The notes: a model not told the origin generated them from the letters alone. A DNA stretch of 64,000 bases from Pagrus major (GCF_040436345.1 NC_133235.1:15232160-15296159); one strand, 5' to 3'; numbered from the stretch's first letter, positions 1-15,700 are shown. A program made the numbers and translations.

Positions 1-279
1 GACGAAATGGGACTTCACAGTTTCTTTTGAACATGAGCGGCTTCTGGTGACGACAGAAGTTGGATGTCCCACATAAAAATATTTATTTGCCATCTTCTCC
101 GATCCATGTAAATGTATGGATTCGACGTATGTCGTTTGTTGTGAGAGAACGTCAAACATGACCGAAGCAGCTTTTCCCCGATACGTCACCGGCAGATATC
201 AGACGGGAGGAAACGTTTAGCCTTTTAATCAGACATTTAAACAGGACTCAGAGGAAAGGCGAGACTTCTGTCCAATTAC

Positions 280-659
280 CATTGTCTTTTCCTTTGACAA
301 AGCCCTCCCACTCACGAAACCACTGCATGCTGATGCAGTATATGACCACTGGAGACTCCTCCTCCTGGAACGCCTTGTTCAGCTACGGAGCAGAGGGAGG
401 GAGAGGGGGGAGAGAGGAAATGGGGGAGGAGTGAGCGGTAGAGACAAGAGGGAGGAGAAACACAGGGAGGGGGGGAGGCAAAAAAAAAAAAATTTAAGTG
501 AGGATGAAAGGATTGAGAGGAGAGGAGATGGAAAACCTAATCAATTCTCTCTGGTAGTTATTCCAATTAGAAGACAGTCTGAACAGAACACTGCACCAAT
601 TTCATCTTTCTTGGAAATGACACAATCCCTGCTCCTCTTGTTATCTTACTGAAGCTCTT

Positions 660-711
<52 letters not shown>

Positions 712-3700
712 AGACACAGACACAGACACAGACACATCTTCTGAGAAGCCATTGTGCGAGTGGGCAGACTGAGCCGGCAATAACAGCTGCATCTGTCCCA
801 ATGCATTAATGATAAGGCTTTCATCAGGCTCACACCTCTCATCTCCTGCTGGGGTGAAGAGCACCAACACATGCAGCCTATCAACTGGTTCAACAGACAG
901 GAGAATAGGCCTATACACACCCATGTGAACTGGGCTGCACAGAGACACACTCACACACTATCCATTATCACTCACACCATCTTTTTTTTCTTACTGTGGC
1001 TACAGCTCGCGTCTTCCATATGGTTCGAAGCCTTACCCTGACAAACATGTCCAGCTCCGACTTGCGCCGCTTCTCCAGTTTTTCTATCTCAATCTGGCAC
1101 GTGTGGCAAACGTACAGGTGGTTGACAGCTGGTCCCCCTCCGTACCTGCAGGGAGCGGTCCACATTAACTCACACAGATGAAATCAACGCCACAAAGGGA
1201 GCTGTAGTGCAACTGTGAGCACACTGAGTAATGGGAGACGTGACAATGTTTACAGCCTCCAGCCCGTCGCACACAGTCGGCGTGTGCACTGTATGTACCT
1301 GCTGTAGAGGTGATCCCACACGTTCTGTGGCAGCATTACCACCAGGTCGTCGATGAACGTTGCTTTGTTGGGGGGTACACCTGATGGGACACATTGAAAC
1401 ATCCGTCAGACATTAACAGTGTGACATTGTGACTGCTGGTATGTTAAAATATGCACAAACACATTAAAGTCAGTGCTCAAACCTTAATATTTGAGCCCAC
1501 CCGATATATCGGGCAGTACAGCACAGACTTCTTATTTTATTTTACAAAACATAATGCAGAAAAGACCCTTGGGGTAATTTATAATTATTAAATTCCCAGT
1601 GAAGTTCGATCAGTCATTTTGGACATTAAAGGTGCACTATGTAGTTTTGGGGAAGAAAATCAGAAGAGAAAGATTTTGATTGACCAATTTTTTTTAATAC
1701 CTAAACAAACTAAATAAACAAACTGACTTTAAAGGACAACACAATTTCATACTGTTTCACTTTGTTTATATGTGGCGGACCCTGCCACCTTTCTAGCTTC
1801 AAACAGTGTTCTGGGGACCTTATTTTCCTCTGAGAACAGCTTGTTTATTTAGTTATGGAAAAAATATATATATTTCTGAGTTATTACCTCAATGATATTG
1901 TAAGTATTAGAATTCTGAGTTTGAATTTATTCTCCAAAAGTACACAGTGCCCCTTTAAAGGTTTCCTGCCTCAATTATGTACGTACGTTTGTCGCAAGTG
2001 TTTCATAACCGCATTTCAGAGGAAACTGCAGAAAATGTGTGTTTAACTCCCCAATATCTATATCAGCATCTGACCAAATCTCTCAGGCTGTTTAATATCT
2101 AATATTTTCCCCTTTTTTCCTGCCTTCAGTCTCTATAATTAGAGCAGTGGTATCCAACCTGGGGGTCAGGACACCACTGAGGGGTCCCGAGATAAATCTG
2201 AATTTCATCAACACATGATAATTAAAGGATAACACAAATTTGTGCACCACAAAACACTTTATTTTTCTCTAATCTTTTGCCCTTTCACCTTTTCAAGCCT
2301 TTAAAAATCCCTCTAATGAAAGAACTTGAACTCAAATTCACACAGAAGCCATAATCTGACTGGGAATCGCTCATTTTAAGGGTTCATATGTCAAAAACAT
2401 TACATCAGAGGACTAATGTATCCTTTATTATCCTATATTCTTCTCTAGCCTTTCCTCTTTCCTCATCCTTGAAGCTAAACTACTCTAATCCTACTTTTTT
2501 TATCATATTTTGTTAATCATTTATACAGGATTACCTTCAGTTTTCGGATGAACCTAGCAGAGCCTGCTGTTTATTTAAATTGATTTGTTGGTTAGCAGTT
2601 CAAATTGTCATCTTGACCTGGAATTTCCGAGTGAAAAAGAGATGAGTGATGGTAACCTGTCCCCAACCCAACAAGTACAGCAATCTCAACTGAATTTTTT
2701 ATAGATAGAATAGAGACAGCTGAGGAATGACAGGAAACAGCCGCTGCATTAAAGGACAGGGTGCCTTAGACATGGTGCACTCGCTCTACAAGCTAGAACA
2801 TTAATTTTGCAAAATATGAAACAAACACTGACATCATAAGAAAGACAAAAGGCTCACACTCTAAACCAGCAGAAACTGCACAGCACCAAATTGTGTGGGT
2901 GCAGAAAGCCAGCAACAATTTACTACAGCAGAAAAACTGTGGCGGGATAAGATAATGAAGTGTATAATGAAAGGCAAAGCTTAAAAGAAAAATTAATCTA
3001 CAATAATTATCTGTTTTAATCCTTCAGTGTCTTTAATTCTTCATATTCAAATGATGTTTTATTCTACAAGCTTAAAAAGGAAAGTTAAAATAAACTGCAA
3101 CACTTTTGTATTAAAATAAAACAATCATGGTTTCACGGCACTGATATTATGTCTGCTTATAATATCTAACTATCCAGTTATTATGTGCCGGCAGCCGCAA
3201 AGGAGGGGGAAACAACCTTCACGTGCTTATTTACACAATGGTACACATTCCCCACTGCCAATGTATACCAACAGCTTTAGCACAAATGTTCATTCTTTCC
3301 TCCTTAATTTTCAATTTCATATTTTCCACCGCTCCCTGAAGAGAGAGCAGAAAAGAAAGGAACATGATTGGCACAAACCCTTTTAGAACCCGTCCCTCTT
3401 CTCTGCTAAAACGAGAAAGAAGGATCATCTGCACAAAGAGACATAAAACCCCCTTTGAAGTCTGCTATGTTGCGGAGGGAATACTCTGCTTTGTCAAAGA
3501 CGAAAATCCACAGCAAGGATGAAAGCAGAAGCTGTGTTAAGAGATGGCAGAGCACAACGCTTTTGCGCAGGGAAAGGAAGAAAGGGTGACCTCCGAGTGA
3601 TTTCAGTATGACGACAACACAGTCACACGCACCTCCATGCGAACACAGGAAGTCGTCGTTGGAGATGGGGCCCGGTTCGGCGAAGGTCTTGAACTTGTTC

Positions 3701-6700
3701 AGCCACTGGCGGGAGATGTAGAACTGCAGGAGGCTGGGCTCCATCATGCTGAATAAACCGGACACCCTCCTACGTTCTTTCAGCGCGTCCTCGTTACTCT
3801 TTCTGTGACAGGAACAGACCAAAGATTAATCACTACTGCAACGGAATAATCAAAAGTAAGATTATGAAAATCAAAGCGGCACGGTGAATCTTAAAATGTC
3901 CGGTCTTGTGTATGTGCTTACTTGTAGAAGAGCACATAAGCCTCAGCATTCTGGACGCAGGACTCGGACACCTCGGTCACACTTTGGTCATCAAATTCAT
4001 ACCACAGATTGTTCACATCATTCCTGCAGTACGCTATGTAGTGGCCACCTGGGATCAGACAGGGGGAACGCGTTAGAGCGGCAGCAGTCATAAACCTAAC
4101 AAGTACATGTGAAATGTTTCTATGGGCTAATGAATGCAGGACATTCGTGCGTGCCAAGTGAAGGCAGATTTGCCCACTCACTGCTGGCAGTGCCGTGGTG
4201 ACAGATGACTGACAGCAGGTCATAGTTGGAGGTCTGGGCGGAGCTGTCCTTGGCCAGGAAGGGCTGCAGGTCCAGGCCCTCGAGCGGGAAGGAGACGTGG
4301 GTGCTTATCTTGGTGGAGAACATCAGTTCGTGTCTGAAGCGCTTCAAGTGGATACACAGGATCTGGAGCAGAAGATTGCACACAGAGGTTCTATTTTAGA
4401 AATCTGATTTTTGAAGACATTAGTGGAAAAGATTTTAGTTTCTTCATGATGTAAACTACAAGAGTTGTCGGTATACCTCTGGCAAACTTTGCATTTTACA
4501 AAATTTGACTCCATTTCGTAATCTAAGAGGGAAAAACACGAAGAAGAAGGGCAATCAGTACAGTTTCAGACATTTTTTTCTGTGTTGTTGTGTGTCGTCT
4601 CAGTCAGAATTAGTAACTCACTTCTTGCATTTTTCACAGCTGTACATGTTGTCTCCTAGAAAACAACAAACACACAGTTATTGAGACATCAATCTTAATG
4701 TTTGTGCTGGCAGAGCAGATTTCCACCCACTTGCTCACCCTTTAGTTCATCTCTAGCGAAGAAAGCTGCAAGACAGTCTTGTAGCGTAACCACTGGACCC
4801 CAGAACCAACTAGGAATAAAAACAAACAGATGGTTTAAGATTAATAAAAAGGGCAGAGTACAAAGCCACAAATGCTTGATGTGCATGTAAACAACAACAG
4901 TGCCCATATTATTAACACACCTCTTTATGTATTCCATGACAAATGCAATCCAGCCCTGCGGTGCATAAGCTTCCCCACAGGAGCCGGCTTTAACCAGGGA
5001 GGTCTGGTGGGTGGAGGAGTGGAGCTTGGCCAGGTCTTCCTTCCCCGGGATGGGCAACGAGATATCCTGGAAGTTCTCCAGGGTCACGGACACCTGACAG
5101 CAACAGAACACACAGACAGTGAAGCTTCATCTTTGGTCACAAATCAATCCTGATTTTTTTTTACATGGATTAGTCAGTTTATAACAGAGACTGGACAACA
5201 AAACCAAATATCACACATTTTTTAACCAAATATATTGATACTGCAACAATATTGTTAGGATGACTATTGGTTATTTTCACAAATATCAACGCAACAAGAT
5301 TTTTAATAAATCATCATCAGTAATGTTGAAATTATGACCAAGTGGGTCAAGACGAGTATTAGAACAAGTAGAACAGTCTGGTAAGTTCAGAATATTACAT
5401 CAATTTACTGTAATGCAGCCTTGAAAACCAGGAAAAGACAACACTTATGCCGTATCAGGATATAACGATATCTAAAATCTAAGACAAAATACAGTCTCAT
5501 GATATTGGTATAAAATTGATATATTGCCTATCCCTTACATGGCAGAATATTACTCTCATTACAGTTCAAATATCACAATGATATGACAGTGGACGTCTGC
5601 ACTGACAGTGCATAAGAACATCGGAGCTAAGCACCAAAGTAGATTTTTCCACAAAATTACATTTTTAGCACCTTGAAATAACTTTTGACACCTCTAGTGC
5701 ACCCGTTACTGTCCATCTTACCCTCTCAGCAATCCCATTATCTCATTAAAGACCAAAAAATTCATTGTAACATCCACACTAACCCGATCACAGGTGAGGC
5801 ACTGAACCGAGCTGACAATGGTCCCATCGAACACATCTGAGATGACACTGCGGTATTTCTTCTGCCGCTTGTTCTTTGGTGGGGAGAATGTGGTCACTGC
5901 TGAGAGACCGCAGAAACAGAGAGGGAGCAATGTGAGGATAGTGCTTTACAGTATGTCAGCAAAGATTGGCACAAGATAGCTTTGAATCTTGGTATGACTG
6001 CCTCTGATTATGTAGAAGTACCTTTCTTATGTGCAGGGTTTAGGCTGGGCCAGCCTGAGGCAGCCTTGGGCGGGCTGCTGGACATTTTGGGAATGTGTCC
6101 CTCCATCGGGACTGGACTCTGTGTTCTGGTGTTGGTGGACATTTGGATGTCTGGGAAGGAATCTTGTTTAGAGCAGGCCAAATATTAGAGTTTCAAAAGC
6201 ACAAATTTGATGCTGAATAAGAAAGCAGAAAAATAAAACTTGACATTCTGCTTCATAATGTCCATAATTACCTGTTGTTCTGCCTTGAACCTTGATGGCT
6301 CCCTGGCTGCTGATAATTGGTGTGGCCTCAGTGGTGGTGTCAACATCTTTGTCCATGTCCACTCCAGTGCTTCCACCCATAACACCATTAACTCCAGAGC
6401 GGTAAAAGTCATTGATCATATTCTTCTCCTTCTGCCACTCCCTGTTGGCCTGGATCTCATCTTGCTCAGGAATCAGCATCTCAGCCTCATTGGTGTCGTC
6501 TATTTGCACGTTCCCGCTCTGCACCTCGTTATCGGCCCGGTCGCTGCTACCGCACGACTCGCATGACTGGAAGTCGTCTGACTGACTGTGGTTGTCCTCC
6601 TCGGGGCAGTCGTCCACGGTGATGCCGCTGGACTGGTCGTAGGGCTCGGGCAGCGGCTCCTTCAGCTCCTCGTGAAGTTGATCCATCAAGCAGCGGAGAA

Positions 6701-9700
6701 ACTCCTGGGAGTCCTGGAGGCAGAGAGGGGAAAATCACAAGAAATGTTAGTTGAGGTAGCAAATTAGTTCTAGCTGGGAAAATGTTAGAGTTCTTAACAG
6801 CTATTTTGGGTCCTGAAGTCTGTGAAAAAATACTTAATTTCCTCTCCCTGAAAAGAACATTGAAATGTAGCGCAGCACTAATTCTTCCTAAATATAATCG
6901 AGCTTGACAAGCACAGCCAAGCTTTCCCAAAGCTAATTTTTTTCCAATTTACAAACAACAACCACTTCACCTCCTTGTTTATCCCAATTCTGCATCACAA
7001 AATCCAAATCCAAATGCTCATGAATGTGTAATCAAACTTAATGAGCCCAAGCATCCAATCTCCCTCTCCAGCCAAATGAACGCTCCTCTCCCAGGACCTG
7101 GAATGTTAACATCATTCACAGCAATGCTAATTCTAAGGCTGCGCAGCCCAGCGTGGCGTGACAAATGAATATTCCTCAGCTAACTCCTCTGAACAAACTC
7201 TGGCAAGCTAAGAGGAAACAGGCCTTTTTATCATTTCACCACTCAGGCTTATAAATCCCTTATTTACAGACACTGGAAAAAGACAAGACGTGCTCCAGCA
7301 AGTCTTTCTTTATATCTATGACACGTAAATCTTTTTTTCTTTTAAGCACCACCTGGAATCAAATCAAACGATTAATGTGTGCATTTGTGTGTGAATGAAA
7401 GTCAGAAGCTTGTAATTGCAAAGTAGAGGATTCAGTTTATCTGGCCGAGTGATTTGAGTTGGAGCTAATGTAATTTCTATAAAGGAGTGAGCACGGAGGG
7501 ATATGGAGTGGAAGAGAAAAAGGAGAGACTGTATAAGATCTGGGACAACTTTATGGCCGAGCGCGGGCCCGTAATAATTACAGCTCAGCACAGAATCATT
7601 AGGGAAAAGTTTAGTGAAAGGAAAATGATAGGGCTGGACCTAATGATCATTCTCATTATTGATTAATCTGCTGATTATTTTCATGATTAATCATCAAAAA
7701 AATTGACCCTAACAACAAACAGTCCAAAACCCAAAGACATAAATGACAAAGAAAAGCAGGAAATCCTTACATTTAACACACTGGAGACGGCAAAATGTTG
7801 ACATTTTTGCTTGAAAAATTACTAAAACAGTTAATCAATTATCAAAACTAGTTGGCAATTTATTTTCTTTCAGTCAACTAATCAACTAATCATTGCAGCT
7901 CTCGTGACATGTTTGTATGATGTGTTGGTCCTATTACGTTTTCACCTGTGTCCATGTATTTGTTGGTTGGTTTGTCAGCAGGATTACACAAAAACTAACT
8001 AACTAAACTAAAAAATGGAGAATGGGTTTCCGCCCAGAAGAGACCCCATTAACTTTTGGTGTGAATCCGCAAAAAAGGGACAATTTCTCCGGCAATAATG
8101 CATAGATCTTGATGAATAAAATCAGGTGTATTCAGGTGGCTGTTCGGCCTTGGCGGAGGTATGCTCTCTACTGAGTGGCCTTCTCGTTGCTGAAAAAATA
8201 AGGCATTACCCACAAGTCTTTGACACATTTTGAGAACCTACCCAGCACTACAAACACGACAACATTCCACCAACTGTGTAATCAGTTCAACCTTTTATAT
8301 TCATATTCACTCATTTGCAAACCACAGAGGTAAAAGCAAAAAGCCCACTCATTTAAAACACAACAGCTAATTATCCTCCAACGCATAAATGAAACGAAAT
8401 TGCAACCATGCTGTCTAGCATGTCTCCAACTGAGTGTCTCCATGTTTTAATTATAAAACGACCGTGCTCACATGCACTTTTATTGCACATTTATTTCACC
8501 ATCTGCACTGACCCACCTGCTGAGAATACCCTCTAAACATGGGGTTTATGGCTTTGATCCCCTGGAACAAGTTGGTTGGGACCACGTAGGAGACTCTGTA
8601 AAGTGACAAAACACAGCCTGCTTAACGAGTTTTGTAATACACAAATATCACAATTAAAAGTCTTGTGGGATGCAGAGTTTATAATCAAGACTAGCTGATA
8701 CAAAAACTGTGGCTAAGGAGTTACTGTAACTAAGTTACTGTACCATCGCTCTGGCGTCATACACCAAACATGGGGAATTAATGAAAGTGGCTTGGGGGCA
8801 AACTTATAGGTTCGTGTGACCTAAACAACAACACCTACCTGTTCTTGTGCCACAGGTCTGACACTAGTTTCTGGTAGCTTTTGCAGAGCGCAGGCTTCTT
8901 GTCCGTCCTCACCATGCCGCCACATTCGAGAAAGAACTGTGTCAAGGGCGGGCTGGAGTGGAAAGGGGGATAAATAGATCATATGCGAGCACCAAACCAG
9001 CTTTTACTGAATATCTGTCCCTGAAGAGATTGATAATTATTACCAAAAAGCTTGTAATGCAGTAGCTAATTCTCAAAAACCTGCATATAATCCTCAAAAG
9101 GGCCAAGAGAAGCAGATGTATTTCAGAGTAGTACAAGATAGTGTAATGTCATTATAATCCCTTATGTTTGCAGATGACTTTTTAAGCTCTGTAAATCATC
9201 TTAGCTTTAGTGTGTTTTTGCTTTTACAGTCATGAAGGTCACACAAAGGCAGAAAATGACAAACAGGAGAGGAAATCCAGAGGTTTAAGTTCAGCATTTC
9301 TACAAAATGCCGTCTTCTGCCTGTATTTCTGATTCATTTCGTTTCATAAAACCATGTTTCACTCGCAGAGTAATATAGCAAATTCCCAGGGCTACTGAAA
9401 AAATCCACATGCAGCTGAAAGTTGAGGGACATCGGAAATAGCTGAAAAGAAAAACAGCTGAGGGGATTTTATTTGATGGATACGGAGCGGACAGGAATTT
9501 GCAAGAAAGAGACAAACTGCAGAATGAATAAGGCATGGAGTGTTCCCTTCCCTTGGCAGGAGAAAAGTCCTTGGAACTGAATAATGACCCGACAGTAAGT
9601 GAAAGAAGCGGCGCTCACACAAACAGACATCAAAGGGAAAGTTTCAGAAAAGGTCCCTCCTTCCGCAGCTGCGTGACTCACTTCCTCCTATTTTTGGAAT

Positions 9701-12700
9701 GTGATTTAGATTGCAAATTTTGACCCACATCTTTTCCCATTTTGACTTGTATCCAGACGAAGCATCATCAGTTTAATTTAAAAAACGCACCGGCCCCTGG
9801 GTAGATAGTATTAAAAAGGAGGAAGCTGTGCTGCTCCACCAAGAATAAATAAAAAGCAAGAGGTACAAAGTAAGTAATAACCCAGCCCAGGGCTCTGCAG
9901 TTGAGCCATAATTTAAGTGACCACACCAAAAATCCAATCTTAAAGAATGAGCCAGAAGGATTGGCAATTCAATAAACAATAAAACAAAATGCGGCAGACT
10001 GGGAGAGAAACAGCAAAGGGAGACGCATAAAAAGACATAGTAGGAAGAGAAAAGCAACAGAGGAGGAGATGTAAGAAAGAGTTGGTGTTCATTTGTAACA
10101 GAAGACCCTACAGGGAACTACAAAAGGCCATTTCTGCCGTCTCAAATGGTGCACTGCAGCAATTTTCACTCAGCCGTCACTCTCCCAAATGAGCATAGCT
10201 TCGGTCCTTTTCTTCACAGACAACAAGAACCAGGCAGGCGGTGAATAAAACAGCAAATGGCTCATGAAAAAGGAGCGTGTTGAAAGTGTGGGTAGTCAGT
10301 GGAAAGTTACAGGAAGGAACAGCAGAGAGAGGTGATGCGGGGTAGACAGGTAGATGCGGGGACAGAAGGTAAGTTAACAGAGGTCTCACCAGTTGGACAG
10401 TGCCTGGAGCGCAGCGTTCATGTAGCAGGTGTTGCCTATGTTCTTCAGCCCTGTCAGGCCTGAGGGAGACAGAACACACCGGGGAAATTAAAACAAGCCA
10501 CTCATCAAATGATTGTAAATTTTGATGGCAGCCACACAGCCTCTACCTTGTTAAGGAGACCAATTCCATTTTCGAGATTCATATTTTACAGCAGGAGCAG
10601 GAAAAGTGGTTACCTGCTGTCTCTTAAATCAGCTACTGTGGCCAATTGTCTCAAATATTATTTTTCTGACCAAGGCAGTGACAGCTAATTCGTCTTATAC
10701 AAGGGTTTTTAAAGTTCCCTTCGGACAGGGTAAAATGTCCCAAATTGCCTCAGACTGAACCGTTAATATTAATATATTCTGTCACTCCAACTAGTATTCT
10801 TTCATGCAGTGTATAATCATGCTGTACATTTTGGAACTACAGTTGCCATAATGCTTGAGGGGATGTAAACAGAGAGGATAACTAGAGCCCTGCTGTTTTT
10901 AGCCTACACAAAATAAAATGGTCGACAGCATATCACCACAATAACCGCTAATTACTGCTACTGTAGCTGCTGTTTTCTAGTTAGCACAGTAAGCCTTACA
11001 GCTAGTACGTGAACTTGGGGCACCAGGGGAGTGTTTCACCGCTAGCACGGGAGCTTTGGACCGTGACTAGCTGGTTAGCATTCTGACTTGAGTAGGTATC
11101 TCCTCAACATAACACAGACATCATAACTCCAACACTGTTATTTCTTCACATTCTGTGAATCATTTCTGTTCATTTTTAAACATTTTCAGTTGATATTCTT
11201 ACATATTGCACCTTTAAATGTTAAAGTGCTGTAGTGCTGCAGAGATGCACTGGCCTACAAATTTGGTTCTCAAGATGTAAGAAAGCATGTTTGTTGTGTA
11301 TGGCGAAATAATGACTTTATGACCATATCATGTAGCCCTTATTCTAGGAAACGACACCATTAAAAGTATGCTGAATTAGCTATCAGCAGTTCCTGCTTGC
11401 AAGGTACCCATAGATGTACAGGCAGCTATCACTGGATTACTTTCATATGGAAGGAAATGCTAAAATGTGATAATTCGCAGGCAAGCTCTGGAGTTAGAGC
11501 TTTTTTGGAATGATTTGATTTCCGATTCATTACATTGTCAGTGATATCCTTGGACAATGTAACTCACACCGAATCTAAAAATATGTGTATCACATCGGTA
11601 TGTTGAGCTTTGACTCTGCAATTTGTGGCAGGTGAGTTTAAGAAGCTTAACTTCCTCAATGTCAAACGTGTTGATGAGCAGCTGCAATCAGCCACACTAT
11701 AATAATTAACTTCCTGTTGTTTTTATGTTACCAGCATGAACCTTTCCCTTTCACCTCATGCAGTATTTCTGCTTTATGTCTCTCCCTCTGCACACCACCT
11801 GCAAGCTCTCCTTCACCTCCTTGTGGAGGCGTGCTTCACAGTATAAAAACCTCTGATTTCATGTGACCAGCTTACTTTGCCGAGAACATTATTAGTCTTA
11901 CAAAGCTCGTCTCCACCTCCACCCACCTCATATGATCTGTATTTGCGACAAAAATAACCAAGGCGGTGACGGTGCCAAAGCCTGAGCTGCACCACATGAG
12001 GTTTAACATAACATATGTCATTTGGTGGAGCCTGTGCGTGTCTCACAGCACTGAGTGAAAATGTTATTTGCATCGGTGGCTCCAGAGGGACTGAGGTACT
12101 CAGCACTGAAGTGTTAGTGCTTGGTCAACCCGCAGAGCTATATAGCCTGTAGTCCTGCTTAGAGGCAGTGTGTGACTTTCTGTTGTCTGTAGTGTTTGCG
12201 ATAGGTCTGTTCTGTTCTCATCAGCGGAAACATCTGACAAACCTGTTTCAGAATCACAGTAAAGCGTTGACCAGTTTGTTTTGTTCGTCTTTCGAATTAT
12301 GTTTTGAATGTTTTGGCTACAGTCGTTGTAGTTTGTTCAAATACAACTTTTAACAGAGTGAGGCAACACATCAGTCATTGTTCGCCAGCCTTTGTACTTG
12401 AAAGTCTGCTCGGTGCGTCAGGCTCTTTAAAAACACTCATCTTGCCATTTACTGCTCTTATTAATTGATATCGTAAACTGTGCTTTGAACTAAACCAACT
12501 CACTGAGCTCCTGTGCTTGAGGTGTCACCTCAAATCATCCATGCAATGTTCTTTTTTTCATACTTTTATTAGAAGCTGATAAAAGTTAATTAAATTTTAC
12601 GCACCTCACTGACTTCAAATTATAAATGATGAGTTAATGATAATCTGGGCATGAAACGTGTGTGTCTACTGCAGCGGCACTGTAACTGTAGATTAGACAA

Positions 12701-15700
12701 TTCTGCATGGCTGCATTTAGGTACAGGTACATTAAGGCAGCCTTCATTTGTAGTGTTTGTTAACTTTGTAGCTGATATTTGTGGGAACAACTATCATCAT
12801 CTATCATCTATAAAGACAGAAATTCCTTACAAATAAACTGTGTCTCTAGTGATAGATAATAATTATTTGTGTCTTTCATTTTGTGGTTCTCTGACCTCTC
12901 GCACGCAGGTCATCCTCCTCCTCTGTCTCCATGTCCAGGTCTTCACAGCCTCCATTAGGGGGCACTCTCAGAGAGGTCGGGCTCCCAGGGGCCCTGCTGT
13001 TATCCTGGAGCAACAGCACAGAACACACAGACCCCATTATCAAACTCTTATCTAGTAAATGAATAACAGTATACAATTCGACAGTTCGACTGTTACTCAG
13101 GATTGACTGGGGGGAATTGTTATCGCACACGAGAGCACATAGTTATGTAACCAAGTGATTATGCAGTAAACCCGTCTATTCAAACAACACTGGCTTACAA
13201 AAAGAAAAGATACATACTGCATTTAATTCATACTCTACATCCCACCTGGTTTATGACTAAACCATAGCTGTAAGATGTAAAGACAGTGATGACATGGGTT
13301 TGAGTGGACCTGGTTCTTACCTGACAAGCATTCTGTGGAGAGGGGAGGGGTTTGGTGTTGGCGTGAGGAGAGTGAGGACCTAGTTTACGCTCCAGGAAAA
13401 CCTCCTTGCCGCAGGCGTAGCACCACACTCGAAGCGTGGTCAGGTTCACTGTGAGGTTGTGTCTCGTCTCCTACACACAAAGTTATTAAAGAAAAAAGTC
13501 ATTTTGTGAATAGACACGTCAGACTGTCTAAGCAAAATGAAACAAGACGGATGAAGCACATCTTATCTCACTTTTTATCAATGAGATGATTCTTTATCTT
13601 CAACACAATCTACCAACATTTCTTTAGACAATCAGCAGGTTGCTTCCGCTCTTATATAACAAATGTAAGTGTGCCTGCTGGCAGCAAGGCCTGTCCAATT
13701 GGTCTAATCTATGGTGCACACACTGAACTTTTATGGAAGAGCCTGGCACAACTTACAGTGCAACAGAACAAGACAATTTCTATCAAGCATCATGTAAGAT
13801 TACAGCCAAGATAATGTCACATGCTACCGCTTTCTGTCCCACTACTACCAATCTACAGTATATGGTCTGGTGTATATTGATGATAAAATGAAAACCTATG
13901 TTATACAATATAGAGATGTTCCAAACCCTTTTTTTTTCTCCTTCCTAATAAATTACAATACCTGAATTTGCGAATTGACCCAACCTGAGTACTGACGTTA
14001 TACAAGTGGGTTAAAAAAATAGATATAGATATTGTGAGTATTATTTAACCTGTATGTTGTTCACCCTGTATGGATGTTATATGGCTTAAACAAATAAATA
14101 CAGAGAACGAATGCCATGGGACTTTCTATTATTATATAGTTTGACTGTCAGTGTCATTCAGAACTAAAAAAGAATACAAATATAAACAAATGTTATTTTC
14201 CTGACATGTGCTTTAAGTTGCCAAGTTGCTTGTCATATACAGTATAAACACTGGCTACTTGTGCAATAAAGAATCTGTTAAGTTGCATACAGGTGTCCGG
14301 GATGCAGCTGGAAAGTAACAGGGTCCCGTTTCAGGGCTAATGAATCACATGGTGATCAGTCTATCAGCATTTTCCGTACATTTGTTTTTCCAACTATTGC
14401 AGTTCCCTTTTAAGGTAAAAAATGTTAATCTACAATTACATACACCAGGTGCATACATTTTCAAGTGGCTTTTTTATTATCGATCGCTCAATTAGTTAGT
14501 TCAAAGAAAATTAATCACCATCTATTTTGATAATCGATTCATCATTTCAGTCATTTTAAGCAAAAATGTCAAACATTTGCCAGTTAAAGTTACTTCTATG
14601 TAAGAATTTGCACCTTTTGTTATTTATGACTGTGAATGAAGAGTCTGAAGGTTTTTAGACTGTTGGTTGGACAAATGAAGCAATCTAAAGTCTTCACTTT
14701 GGGCTCTGGGAAATTAATGAGCATATGAAGTAGAGAGCATTTTTACACCTTTTTGTGTCATTTTATAGACTAAATTAATCCATTAATCATGAAAATAATC
14801 TCGTTAAATCGGTAGTTGCAGCCCTACTTTTGTCACACCAAATGTCCAAACCCCAAAGATATTCAGTTTATTGTCACATAAGACAAAAAAAAGCTCCAAA
14901 TACACACAATGGAGAAGCTGGAACTACATTAGTTTTTGCATTTGTGCTTGAAAATTAATGTTTTCATTTTACTTTAAAGTATATTCTCAAGTGGTCATTG
15001 ATCACTAGTACTCACTTACTCTATGAGATGTCTTGCAAGTAAACAAAATCAACCTCCTTATCCTCCTAAATATTAAGACAAAACATACAAAAAAAACCAC
15101 TACTGTGTTTAACATTTTATATACAACATGGTGGACAGTGGCTCTGAGCTGAACGTCTCAGCTTTAGGTAGAGGTGAGTGTTGCAGCAGAGCAGATTTTT
15201 GCTGCTGTTGAAACATGGCCGAGTTCTGCTGACCCACTGCTGCTCTGACAAACACCAGCAGCCTGGCAGGTCGACAGGAGACTGAACGTGAGCGGCAGCC
15301 GACCAGCAGACTTTGCATTATTCATCAGGGCTGCATTAGCCTTCACACAGCGGGGCAGAGCAGAGCTGGCAGAGGGGACACACCAGACTGAGCGCGGCCA
15401 TGAAATTCCCCAGCTTAAATAATTTATGAAGAAAAGTATACCAGGTAGGGCATTAATAACAAGCTGGATTTATAGAGCTTAGAGGGTGTTTTTAAACCAG
15501 CCCACATAATGTTTAGTAGCTCTCGTATGGATAATTTATTATGTTAATTTACTTCTGGTCTACAGTTCATAGGGTTCAACATCATACCTTAAAAAAAAAC
15601 ATTGTATTCAAGCAAAACAAATCTTTAGTGCTCCTTCTGCACACACTCACACGGAGAATAAAACTTGGGAGATGAAGACGATATAAAACCTGTCCGAGCG

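Larger units (their letters stand above)
280..3802 (-). other. usp33: USP33 DUSP domain exons (second DUSP truncated)
   Basis: Exons 3802-3633, 1380-1299, 1145-1037 and 382-280 encode [40 protein letters not shown] and [20 protein letters not shown] (DUSP1), then [20 protein letters not shown] (start of DUSP2). DUSP domains in USP33/USP20 are thought to contribute to substrate or partner binding. The last visible donor is at 280/279; the remaining DUSP2 exon(s) are to the left of the window. No coding exon was recognised in 1-279. Confidence 0.88.

Noticed and set aside
567..954. Two overlapping 100-130 codon minus-strand frames with Cys-Val repeats
   Set aside because: They are translations of the CA microsatellite; the repeated residues are a product of the dinucleotide.
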